This document shows, piece after piece, positions 53,876 through 62,005 of a stretch of DNA of 63,949 bases (the stretch's first letter is position 1; each line of letters begins with the position of its first letter). The stretch comes from Opitutaceae bacterium (lineage in GTDB: Bacteria; Verrucomicrobiota; Verrucomicrobiia; Opitutales; Opitutaceae): assembly GCA_019634615.1 (NCBI GenBank), contig JAHCAZ010000022.1:1-63949 (forward strand). The letters are read 5' to 3'. A program made the translations under genes and the position numbers. A model generated the notes under the pieces. It saw only the letters and a program-made list of their open reading frames with translations. It did not search any database and had not been told where the DNA came from.

Positions 53876-56800
53876 TCAGACCTTCGCGCCGGTGACCGCC
53901 TCCGCCAGGTTCGGCGCCGTCGTCTCGGCCTCGGTCTCGCCGCGCTCATGGTTGAAGCGCATCGAGACGGTCTTGGACACGCCGCGCTCCTCCATGGTCA
54001 CGCCGTAGATGGCCTGTGCCGCCGACACGGTGCGCTTGTTGTGCGTGATGATGATGAACTGCGACTCGTTCACGAACTTCTTCAGGAGGTCCGTGAAGCG
54101 GCCGATGTTCGACTCGTCGAGCGGCGCGTCCAGCTCGTCGAGGAGGCAGAACGGCGACGGCTTGACCATGTAGAGCGCGAAGAGCAGCGCCACGGCGGTG
54201 AGGGTTTTCTGGCCGCCCGAGAGCAGGGTGATGCTCTTGAGCTTCGTGCCCGGGGGCTGGGCGACGATCTCGATGCCGCTCTCGAGGATGTCCTCGGCCT
54301 GGATCAGCTCGAGCTCGGCCCGGCCGCCGCCGAACAGGGTCTGGAAGGTGTAGGCGAAGTTCTTCCGGATCTGCTCGAAGGTGACCTCGAACTGCCTGAG
54401 CGAGGTCTGGTTGATCTCGTCGATCGCCTTGATGAGCTCGGCCTTGGCGTTGGTGAGGTCGTCGCACTGGGCGCGGAGGAAGTCGTGGCGCTGCTTGAGC
54501 TCGGCGTATTCCTCGATGGCGACGAGGTTGACCGCGCCCATGCTGTTGAGGCGGGCGCGCAGGGCGTCGACCTCGGCCTTGAGGGCGGACCAATCGGTCT
54601 GGTCCAGCGCCGCCAGATCCTGCTCCGTCGGCTCGCCCTTGGGCTCCTTTTTCTTCCGGCGGCGCTTCGGGGCGGCGGCCTCACCCTCCCCGGTAGGGGC
54701 GTCGCTTGACGACGCCCGGGCGCCGTCAAGCGGCGCCCCTCCTTCGTCCTCCTCCTCGTCGAGGTCGAGGGGCTTCAGGCCCTCGGGTTCGTCGTCGGCG
54801 TGCCAGAGCTGGCGCTTCCAGTCGACGGCGGCGAGGTCGATCGCGAACTCATGCTGCGCCTCCTCCGTGAGGAAGAGCAGGCGCTGGCGGTTCTCCGCGA
54901 GCTTGATCTCGTGGGTGCTGAGCTCGTCGTGGGTGCGGTCGGACTCGGTGCGGAGGGCGGCCTGCGTGCCCTCGACCGCGGTGATCTCGCGCTCGAGCCC
55001 GAGCAGCTCGAGGCGGGCCTGCTCCACCTGGGCCTGGGCGACCACGAGGGTCTCGGCCAGCTGCGCGCCACGCTCGCGCTGGGCGGCGGACTCCTGCTCG
55101 AGTTCGCCGACCTGCTCGGTCCACACCTCGATCTCCTGCTGCCGTTGCACGAGGAGGTCGGAAAGCTGCTGGCGGCGGCGCTCCATCTCGCCGAGGCCGC
55201 GGTCGAGGACCTCGACCTTCTGGCGGCGCTCGGCCAGCTCGAGGCGGGCCTGAGCGAGGGACTCGCGTTTCACATCGCGGTCGGTGCGCACCTCGACGAT
55301 GCGCGTTTCCATCTGGGCGATCTTCTCGCGGTGCGCCGCGGCGTGGGCGTCGGCCTCGGCGAGGCCGGCCTGGGCCTTTTCCCAGCGGGCATGGGCCTCG
55401 TCCTTGGCCTGCTCGAGGCCTGCGAGCTCGGTCGTCATGCGGTTGAGCCGGTTGCGGGCCTCGTCGAGGGCGCGCTGGCCGTTGCGCTGCTCGGCCTGCA
55501 CGGCCGCGAAGGCCTGCGTGGCGGCGAGGACGTCGGCGCGGCGCTGCTCGAGCGCCTGTTCCGCCGCGGCCAGCTTCTGGTTCAGGCCGTCGATGACGGC
55601 CTTCTGGTCGTCGTGCGCCTTCTGGTCGTCGGCGAGGGCCTTGGCCGTCTCGCGCAGGTCGATCTCGCGCTGCACGAGGCTGTTGGCGGATTTGCGATTG
55701 CTGTGGTGCCCGCCGTAGACGAGGCCGCGGCGATCCACGAGGTCGCCCTTGCGGGTCGCGACCGCGAGGAAGCCGAAGCCGGGATTGGCCTTCCAGTACT
55801 CTAGGAATGTCCCGAGGTCGTCGGCCAGGAAGCACGCCGACAGCACGCTCACCGCCGGATGCGCGGGATCGACCCCGTGCAGCGCATCGAGCGCCGGCAC
55901 GAGCCCCGCGGGCAGTTCCGCGTTGCCGTCATTCCGGTTGCCGCATTCCGCGATCCGCAACACCGCCGACCCGATCTGCTCGCTCTCGAGCTGGGCCAGG
56001 ATGCGCTGGGCGGTGGCGACGTCGCTGACGCTGATCGCCTCGGCGGCGGCGCCGAGGAGGGCCTCGACGGCCTTGCCGCAGTCGGGCTTCACCTCGAGGC
56101 CGTGCAGGATGGGCGTGACCTTCGCGCCGTTGAGCGCGGCGTCGAGCCGGCCCTGGAGGACGGCCTTGGCGCCCTCGCCGAAGCCCTCCCACTTCTCCTG
56201 CAGCTGCTGGAGGAGACGGAGGCGGGCGGTGCGCTGCGCGAGGGTGCGGTCGATCTCGGAAAGCCTGCGCTGCGCGTCGCGGAACTCGCGGGTGAGGTCG
56301 GTGATGGCCTGCTGCGCGGCGACCGACTCGTTGTGGGTGCGCGACTTCTCGGCCAGGGCCTCCTCGAGGCGGGCCTCGAGCTCGGCGGCGACCTGCGCGG
56401 CGGCGGCCTCCTGCTGGCGCACGCCCTCGAGTTCCTGGGCCAGGGAGTCGTGTTTGTGCGCGCTGGTCTTCTGGTCGACCTCGTAGCCGGAACAGTCGGT
56501 GCGCAGGCGCGCGACCGTGCTCTCGAGCTGAAGGAGCTCGAACTTGGCCTGCTGCAGCTCCTGCTCGAGCTTGCTCAGCTCGCCCTCGGCGATTGCGAGC
56601 TCGCGGTTGCGCTGCTGGAACACGGCGTCGCTGCTGCCGAGGAGGCCGAGCTGCATCTGCTTGTCCTGCGCGCCGGTGTCGGCCTGCGCGGTGACCTCGC
56701 GGAGCTGCATCTCGAGCTCGCCGAGGTTGTCGCGCGACGAGGCCAGGCGATCCTCGAGGCCGCTGCGCTTGATCTGGGCGAGGTTGGCCTGGTTCTCGGC

Positions 56801-57697
56801 GGCCTCCTTCTGGGAGCGCACGTCGTAGACGGCCTGCTGGGCGTCCTGCACGCGCTGGTTGAGCTGGAGGCGGCGGCCCTTGCGCTCGTCGAGCGCGGCC
56901 TGCTCGCCCTCAAGCTTGGCGCGGCGGGCGTCGGCCTCGGTGCGGAGCGTCGAGACCCGGGCCTCGAGCTCGCCGAGCGTGGCGCTCAGGGTGCCGTGCT
57001 GGTAGCCGCTCCACGCGAGGCTGAGGTGGCGCAGGCGGTGGTTGAGGCGCTTGTAGCGCATGGCCTTCGCCGCCTGGCGGCGGAGGCTGCCGATCTGGCG
57101 CGAGACCTCGCCGATGACGTCGGCGACGCGCGCGAGGTTCTGGTCGGTGAGCGCGAGCTTGGCCAGGGCCTCGCGGCGCTGGCTCTTGTACTTCGTGATG
57201 CCGGCGGCCTCCTCGAAGACGGCGCGGCGCTCCTCGGGCTTGGAGGACAGGATCTGGTCGATCTGGCCCTGCGCCATGATCGAGTAGCTGGTCCGGCCGA
57301 CGCCGGTGTCCATGAAGAGCTTGTGGATGTCCTTCAGGCGGCAGGCCTGGCCGTTGAAGAAATACTCGCTCTGCCCGTCGCGATGGACGCGGCGCATGAT
57401 CTCGATCTCGTGGAACTCGCTGCCGAGCTGCTTCTCGCAGTCGGTGAGGAGGAGGGCCACTTCGCAGATCTGCGCCGGCTTGCGCGTGTCGGCGCCCTCG
57501 AAAATGACGTCCTGCATCTTGCCGCCGCGCAGGGCCTTGGCGCTCTGCTCGCCGAGCACCCAGCGGATGCCATCGGCGATGTTGGATTTCCCGCAGCCGT
57601 TGGGTCCGACGACGGCGGTGACGCCGGGTTCGAATCGGAGGGTGGTGGGATCGGCAAAGGACTTGAAACCGTGGAGCTTGAGCGCCTTGAGATACAT
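53876..57697 (-). CDS. smc: Chromosome segregation SMC ATPase
   Basis: 1273 residues, longer than most bacterial SMCs (about 1180). The N-terminal head has Walker A AVVGPNGCGKSNIADGIRW and QGQIDQILSSKPEERR. Long coiled coils flank a hinge (about 500-680; GFLAVATRKGDLVDRRGLVYGG). The C-terminal head has the signature LLSGGQKTLTAVALLFA and Walker B FCLLDELDAPLDESN. SMC dimers extrude loops and organise the chromosome with ScpA/ScpB, which are not in the window. An unusual charged insert at about 975-1030 (LDLDEEEDEGGAPLDG ... KRRRKKKEPKGEPT) partly derives from a REP element, described separately. Confidence 0.95.
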   Translation of the reverse strand: MYLKALKLHGFKSFADPTTLRFEPGVTAVVGPNGCGKSNIADGIRWVLGEQSAKALRGGKMQDVIFEGADTRKPAQICEVALLLTDCEKQLGSEFHEIEIMRRVHRDGQSEYFFNGQACRLKDIHKLFMDTGVGRTSYSIMAQGQIDQILSSKPEERRAVFEEAAGITKYKSQRREALAKLALTDQNLARVADVIGEVSRQIGSLRRQAAKAMRYKRLNHRLRHLSLAWSGYQHGTLSATLGELEARVSTLRTEADARRAKLEGEQAALDERKGRRLQLNQRVQDAQQAVYDVRSQKEAAENQANLAQIKRSGLEDRLASSRDNLGELEMQLREVTAQADTGAQDKQMQLGLLGSSDAVFQQRNRELAIAEGELSKLEQELQQAKFELLQLESTVARLRTDCSGYEVDQKTSAHKHDSLAQELEGVRQQEAAAAQVAAELEARLEEALAEKSRTHNESVAAQQAITDLTREFRDAQRRLSEIDRTLAQRTARLRLLQQLQEKWEGFGEGAKAVLQGRLDAALNGAKVTPILHGLEVKPDCGKAVEALLGAAAEAISVSDVATAQRILAQLESEQIGSAVLRIAECGNRNDGNAELPAGLVPALDALHGVDPAHPAVSVLSACFLADDLGTFLEYWKANPGFGFLAVATRKGDLVDRRGLVYGGHHSNRKSANSLVQREIDLRETAKALADDQKAHDDQKAVIDGLNQKLAAAEQALEQRRADVLAATQAFAAVQAEQRNGQRALDEARNRLNRMTTELAGLEQAKDEAHARWEKAQAGLAEADAHAAAHREKIAQMETRIVEVRTDRDVKRESLAQARLELAERRQKVEVLDRGLGEMERRRQQLSDLLVQRQQEIEVWTEQVGELEQESAAQRERGAQLAETLVVAQAQVEQARLELLGLEREITAVEGTQAALRTESDRTHDELSTHEIKLAENRQRLLFLTEEAQHEFAIDLAAVDWKRQLWHADDEPEGLKPLDLDEEEDEGGAPLDGARASSSDAPTGEGEAAAPKRRRKKKEPKGEPTEQDLAALDQTDWSALKAEVDALRARLNSMGAVNLVAIEEYAELKQRHDFLRAQCDDLTNAKAELIKAIDEINQTSLRQFEVTFEQIRKNFAYTFQTLFGGGRAELELIQAEDILESGIEIVAQPPGTKLKSITLLSGGQKTLTAVALLFALYMVKPSPFCLLDELDAPLDESNIGRFTDLLKKFVNESQFIIITHNKRTVSAAQAIYGVTMEERGVSKTVSMRFNHERGETEAETTAPNLAEAVTGAKV
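54693..54740. repeat. REP pair inside the smc coding region
   Basis: GTAG (54693-54696), then hairpin GGGCGTCG-CTTGA-CGACGCCC (54697-54717) and hairpin GGGCGCCG-TCAAG-CGGCGCCC (54718-54738). The stems differ at one base pair by compensation. It falls in frame in the charged insert near smc residues 985-1001. Confidence 0.85.
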
Positions 57698-57822
57698 GAA
57701 AGAGCACCCGATTGAGACGCGTCACCCCGGCGCCGCAAATGCAAAAATATACCTCGGTAAATGAGTGCGGGCTTGCGTTGGGAGGGCCGGGGCGTTCGGG
57801 AGGTTTGGCAAGGCAGGGTGGG

Positions 57823-58050
57823 AACCACTGATGGGATTTCGCCAATGGGCGAAATCTACGAATTGAAGCTCCGGCTGATCGCCTCCGCCTCGCTTTTAGG
57901 GGTCTGCTAATTGCAGACCGGGGGGATTGTTGGGTTGTGCCTAACCCTTTCAAAACGCCCGCGATTAGCGGGCCCCAAACCAACCGCAAAGGCGATCAGC
58001 CGGAGCCGCACCTCCAAGATTTCGCCCATTGGCGAAATCCATAAGTGGTT
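57823..58050. repeat. Complex nested palindrome (type B), 228 bases
   Basis: Outer arms AACCACTGATGGGATTTCGCC... (from 57823) and ...GGCGAAATCCATAAGTGGTT (to 58050); the middle arms GCTCCGGCTGATCGCC (57868-57883) and GGCGATCAGCCGGAGC (57991-58006) are a perfect pair. Inside lie hairpins GGTCTGCTAATTGCAGACC (57900-57918) and GCCCGCGATTAGCGGGC (57957-57973). It fills most of the 370-base gap 57698-58067 upstream of smc and downstream of the FAD oxidase. The remaining part (57698-57822) shows no other feature. Confidence 0.85.
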
Positions 58051-58067
58051 ACTTACCCTCCTATCCC

Positions 58068-59504
58068 TCACTTATGGTCCCACGGCAGTTTCACCGCCAA
58101 GCGCGGGTGCTGCCAGACGTGGAAGATATCGAACATCTTGCCGGGGTTGAGGATGCCCTTGGGGTCGAGGGCTTTTTTCACGGCCTGCATGGCCTGCACC
58201 TGGGCCGGTGAATGCTGGATGCGAAGGAACGGGGTCTTGGCCAAACCGATGCCGTGCTCGCCGGAGATCGCGCCACCCAAGGCGACGACCTTGCGCATGA
58301 GCTGGTCCACCGCCACCTCGGCGGCGCAGGACTCCGCCCGGTCGGCGCGGTGGTACATGATGTTCACGTGCAGGTTGCCGTCGGCCAGATGGCCGAAGGT
58401 CGGGATCGCGAGGCCGGAGCTGCGCTTGAGGCCGGCGAGGAACGTCGCAAACGCGGCATAGCTGCGCATCGGGATCGTGATGTCCTCGTTGAGCTTCGAG
58501 TCGCCGAGTTCGAACATCGCGCCCGAGCACTTGCGGCGCACGGCCCACAGCTCCTCGGCCTCGGCGCGGTCGCGCGCCGCGCGGTGGGCCACGGCGTGGC
58601 GCCGCGCCCAGGCGAGCACCGCGGTCTTGACCTCGCGGACCTCGCTGGCGGTGCCAGCCAGCTCGAGGAGGATGACGGCGCGGTCCTTCTGGCCCGCAAA
58701 CACCGGCCGGCCCGTCGCGCTCTCGGCACAGTGCACGCTGTCGCGGTCGAGGAACTCGCAGATTGCCGGCTGCACGCGCGCGCGGAAGAGCGTCCGCGCC
58801 GCCGCCAGCGCCGCCGTCTCGTCCTTGAACGCCGTGAGGAGCGTCCACCGCGCTGCCGGTCGCGGGATGAGCTTGAGCACGGCGCCGGTCACGACGCCGA
58901 GCATGCCCTCGCTGCCGATCCACAGGTCGCGCAGGTTGAAACCCGCGGCGAACTTCTTCGTCGCGGTCCCCCACTCCACGTACTCGCCCGTCGGCAGGAA
59001 TCCGCGCAGGGCGATGATGAAATCGCGGGTGACGCCGTACTTGCCGCCGTGCATGCCGCCGGCGTTGCAGGCGACGTTGCCACCGATGGTGCAGTAGGCC
59101 TTCGACGACGGGTCAGGCGGATAGAACCAGCCGGCCGCCTCCGCCGCTGCCTGGATGGGCGCAATCTTCGCCCCGGCCTGGACGTGGGCCATGCCCGCCT
59201 CGGCGTCGATCCGGATGCGGTTGAGCCGCAGCATGTCGATCACCCAGCCGCCCCGCCGCGGGGCCGCGGCGCCGGTCAAGGTCGTACCTCGGCCCCGCAC
59301 CGTCACGGGCACGCGGTGCCGGTTGGCGAGCGCGAGCACCACGCCGATCTGCTCCTCGCGGCGCGGCTTGACCACGGCCTCCGGCCGGAACGGGATCTTG
59401 CTGCTGTCGTAGGCGGCCGCGTCCAGCGACGCCACGTCCGTGCGGACGACATCCGCACCGAGGCGGCGCATGAGTTCACGGGTGGCGGCGTCAAATCCGG
59501 GCAT
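58068..59504 (-). CDS. FAD-linked oxidase, GlcD/lactate dehydrogenase type
   Basis: 478 residues from the Met at 59504 (MPGFDAATRELM). The FAD_binding_4 (PCMH) domain shows PEAVVKPRREEQIGVVLALA, VPVTVRGRGTTLTGAAAPRR, and FYPPDPSSKAYCTIGGNVAC. The C-terminal FAD-oxidase domain has FGHLADGNLHVNIMYHRAD, and SGEHGIGLAKTPFLRIQ near the end. It probably oxidises a 2-hydroxyacid (glycolate or D-lactate). No GlcE/GlcF partners are adjacent. It is divergent from the PfkB kinase gene across about 113 bases containing a palindrome, which may mean shared control. Confidence 0.9.
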   Translation of the reverse strand: MPGFDAATRELMRRLGADVVRTDVASLDAAAYDSSKIPFRPEAVVKPRREEQIGVVLALANRHRVPVTVRGRGTTLTGAAAPRRGGWVIDMLRLNRIRIDAEAGMAHVQAGAKIAPIQAAAEAAGWFYPPDPSSKAYCTIGGNVACNAGGMHGGKYGVTRDFIIALRGFLPTGEYVEWGTATKKFAAGFNLRDLWIGSEGMLGVVTGAVLKLIPRPAARWTLLTAFKDETAALAAARTLFRARVQPAICEFLDRDSVHCAESATGRPVFAGQKDRAVILLELAGTASEVREVKTAVLAWARRHAVAHRAARDRAEAEELWAVRRKCSGAMFELGDSKLNEDITIPMRSYAAFATFLAGLKRSSGLAIPTFGHLADGNLHVNIMYHRADRAESCAAEVAVDQLMRKVVALGGAISGEHGIGLAKTPFLRIQHSPAQVQAMQAVKKALDPKGILNPGKMFDIFHVWQHPRLAVKLPWDHK

Positions 59505-59534
59505 GGGCCATTCCAAATACAATAAACGGAAAGG

Positions 59535-59566
59535 GGGAACGCTAATCTGCGCAGATCAGCGTTCCC
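59535..59566. repeat. 32-base palindrome in the divergent glcD-like/kinase intergenic region
   Basis: GGGAACGCTAATCTGC followed directly by GCAGATCAGCGTTCCC: a 16-bp inverted repeat with one mismatch and no loop. Its position 31 bases upstream of one gene and 52 of the other fits an operator, but it could also be a member of the repeat families. Confidence 0.6.
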
Positions 59567-59617
59567 TTGACCCCCTCCGCCTCCGCGGCTTTGAATCCAC
59601 CTCCGCCTCTTTCCTCC

Positions 59618-60715
59618 ATGAGCCTCACGATCAAACCCGCCTCCGACTGCAAGTTCGACCAGCTCTCGCTGGGCGAAATCATGCTCCGCCTCGATCCCGG
59701 CGAGGGCCGCGTGCGTACCACGCGCTTCTTCCAGGCCTGGGAAGGCGGCGGCGAGTACAACGTCGCCCGCGGCCTGCGCAAGTGCTTCGGCCTGCGCACC
59801 GCGGTCTGCACCGCCTTCGTCGACAACGAGGTCGGCCACCTGATCGAGGACTTCATCATGCAGGGCGGCGTCGCCACCGACTTCATCAAGTGGCGTGAGG
59901 ACGACGGCATCGGCCGCACCGTCCGCAACGGCCTCAACTTCACCGAGCGCGGCTTCGGCGTGCGCGGTGCCGTCGGCGTCTCCGACCGCGGCAACACCGC
60001 CGCCTCGCAGCTCAAGCCCGGCGACTTCGACTGGGATCTGATCTTCGGCAAGCTCGGCGTGCGCTGGTTCCACACCGGCGGCATCTTCGCCGCCCTCTCC
60101 GAATCGACCGCCGCCCTCACGATCGAGGCGGTCAAGGCCGCCAACAAATACGGCACGATTGTCAGCTACGACCTCAACTACCGCCCGTCCCTCTGGAAGA
60201 CGATCGGCGGCCAGAAGAAGGCCCGCGAGGTCAACCGCGAGATCGCCAAATACGTCGACGTCATGGTCGGCAACGAGGAGGACTTCACCGCCTCGCTCGG
60301 CTTCGAGGTCAAGGGCATGGACGCCAACATCTCCCACGTCGAGACCGACGCCTTCAAGGCCATGATCGAGACCGCCGTGAAGGAGTACCCGAACTTCAAG
60401 GTCGCCGCCACCACCCTGCGCCGCGTGATCACCGCGACGAAGAACGACTGGGGCGCGATCCTCTGGCACGCCGGCAAGTTCTACGAGAGCCGCAAGTACC
60501 CGGAGCTCGAGATCCTCGACCGCGTCGGCGGCGGCGACAGCTTCGCCAGCGGCCTCGCCTTCGGTTTCCTCTCCGCCAACGACCCGCAGAAGGCGGTCGA
60601 CTACGGCGCGGCGCACGGCGCCTTCGCCTCGACCACCCCCGGCGACACGTCGATGGGCACGCGCAAGGAGATCGAGAAGCTCATGGCCGGCGGCAGCGCC
60701 CGCGTCGTGCGGTAA
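59618..60715 (+). CDS. PfkB family sugar kinase, KdgK-like
   Basis: 365 residues from the Met at 59618 (MSLTIKPASDCKF). The ribokinase fold is shown by LGEIMLRLDPGEGR, EGGGEYNVARGLRKCFGLRT, SYDLNYRPSLWKTIGGQ, VMVGNEEDF and the PfkB signature ILDRVGGGDSFASGLAFGFL with the catalytic Asp. The EIMLRLDP opening and NYRPxLW segment are typical of 2-keto-3-deoxygluconate kinases, so it likely acts in a uronate or Entner-Doudoroff type route. The next gene is convergent, with 30 bases between. Confidence 0.88.
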   Translation: MSLTIKPASDCKFDQLSLGEIMLRLDPGEGRVRTTRFFQAWEGGGEYNVARGLRKCFGLRTAVCTAFVDNEVGHLIEDFIMQGGVATDFIKWREDDGIGRTVRNGLNFTERGFGVRGAVGVSDRGNTAASQLKPGDFDWDLIFGKLGVRWFHTGGIFAALSESTAALTIEAVKAANKYGTIVSYDLNYRPSLWKTIGGQKKAREVNREIAKYVDVMVGNEEDFTASLGFEVKGMDANISHVETDAFKAMIETAVKEYPNFKVAATTLRRVITATKNDWGAILWHAGKFYESRKYPELEILDRVGGGDSFASGLAFGFLSANDPQKAVDYGAAHGAFASTTPGDTSMGTRKEIEKLMAGGSARVVR

Positions 60716-60745
60716 GCGTGCCCGGCTACAACGGAACGTGCCCGC

Positions 60746-61840
60746 TCAACGCCCAGAAAGCACGTAGGGCTCGATCGCCCGGAAGCCCGGCTGCGTGCAC
60801 AGCCGATCGCGGTCCGCCGCGCTCGCGCACAGGTAGAGCGCATACCCGCCGAAGCCGCCGCCGCAGTACTTCATCGCGAGCGGCTTCACCCCGGCGACGC
60901 TCTCCGGCAACGGATCCATGCCCTCGGCCCGCTGCTCCGCGTAGGACAGCCGCACCGCACCCGCGAGGCCCTCGAGGCTCGAGGCCCAGGCCGCGTCGCG
61001 CGCGGCCTGGCCCGCGCGGGCGATGGCGTCGAGATCGCGGGAGTTCTTCACGACCGAGGGCGTGTCGTGCGACGCCCCGGTCCAGAACAACGCCATGCGA
61101 CCGCGCAGGAACGCGCCGTCGCCCTTGAATTCCAAATCGGGCCGCGGACCGCTCCGCCACACGCAGAGACCCGTCTCGCTGATCACCGCCGGATCCTGCC
61201 AGCCCACGCCGAGGTCGAGCTCCGAGTTGACGCCGTCCTTGCCGTTCAGCAGCGCCCACGCCCCGCTGCCGCCGAGGCCGGCGTTGCGCTCATAGGGCCA
61301 CTCGCGCAGCGACACGGTCGGCGAGATCGCACAGTTCACCACGTAGGCCCCCGCCCGCGCAAACCGCGGCACATCCAGCCAGCCGCCGCCGAAATCCACC
61401 CGCAGCGGCGCCTCCTGCGGCGCGCGGATGTAGCGCACGATCTCCGTGGTTGAGATGGGCTTGAACTCGGGCGGCGTCTTCGGGAGCACGACGTACTTCG
61501 CGCCGACCTCGGCACAGAGCGCGCGCTTCAGGTCCGCGTATTTGTCGTCCTCCGTCACCGCCAGGATCTGCGGCCGGATACGCAGGAAGTGCTCCCGGAA
61601 ATCGATGCCCTCCTCGAGGCCTTCGCCGACCACGACCTCGTCCACCGTGCGCAGCGCCGCGATCAGCGCGCGCTTGTGCTCATCGGGCAGCGAGCTCTTG
61701 CGCCGCTTGTGCTTCCAGAGCACCTCGGCCGAGGCAAAGCACACTGTGAGATGGTCGCCCAGCGCACGCGCCTCGCGGAAGAACTGCACGTGACCGGCAT
61801 GGACGATGTCGTAGCAGCCGGAGACGAAAACCTTGATCAT
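60746..61840 (-). CDS. Bifunctional nucleotidyltransferase-GHMP kinase fusion
   Basis: 364 residues. Residues 1-135 are a cytidylyltransferase-like domain: VFVSGCYDIVHAGHVQFFRE with the HxGH motif, and ILAVTEDDKYADLKRALCAE with YVVLPKTPPEFKPISTTEIV (the ISTT segment of the RfaE2/GlyCTP type). Residues about 140-364 are GHMP kinase-like: APLRVDFGGGWLDVPRF at the start, GLGGSGAWALL (phosphate loop), GVGWQDPAVISETGL and KYCGGGFGGYALYLC at the end. The kinase half is shorter than most. By analogy with heptose and fucose salvage enzymes it would phosphorylate a sugar at C1 and then activate it with a nucleotide. The sugar is unknown. Confidence 0.75.
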   Translation of the reverse strand: MIKVFVSGCYDIVHAGHVQFFREARALGDHLTVCFASAEVLWKHKRRKSSLPDEHKRALIAALRTVDEVVVGEGLEEGIDFREHFLRIRPQILAVTEDDKYADLKRALCAEVGAKYVVLPKTPPEFKPISTTEIVRYIRAPQEAPLRVDFGGGWLDVPRFARAGAYVVNCAISPTVSLREWPYERNAGLGGSGAWALLNGKDGVNSELDLGVGWQDPAVISETGLCVWRSGPRPDLEFKGDGAFLRGRMALFWTGASHDTPSVVKNSRDLDAIARAGQAARDAAWASSLEGLAGAVRLSYAEQRAEGMDPLPESVAGVKPLAMKYCGGGFGGYALYLCASAADRDRLCTQPGFRAIEPYVLSGR

Positions 61841-61899
61841 GCGGCAAGCGTTAGGGTTGCCGGCGCGTTGCGCAAGCCCCTGTCGAACCAGGCCCCAGC

Positions 61900-61970
61900 G
61901 TAGCTACGAGCGTGAGCGAGTGGTTTCACGCGGCGCACGCCGACCGCCACTTGCTCACGCTCGTAGCCAC
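61900..61970. repeat. S-type inverted repeat
   Basis: Arms GTAGCTACGAGCGTGAGCGA... (61900-61923) and ...TCACGCTCGTAGCCAC (61947-61970), with few mismatches, and a 23-base loop containing GGCGCACGCCGACC. It lies downstream of polX and upstream of the fusion gene. Confidence 0.85.
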
Positions 61971-61984
61971 GACGCCGGGTGATC

Positions 61985-62005
61985 GCGGCGTAAAGCCGCT
62001 CCTAC
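61985..62005 (-). repeat. Solitary GTAG REP overlapping the polX stop
   Basis: On the minus strand: GTAG followed by GAGCGGC-TTTAC-GCCGC, a short hairpin like the Pseudomonas-type REP (GTAGGAGCGGCTTT). Its TAG is the polX stop codon. Confidence 0.8.
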
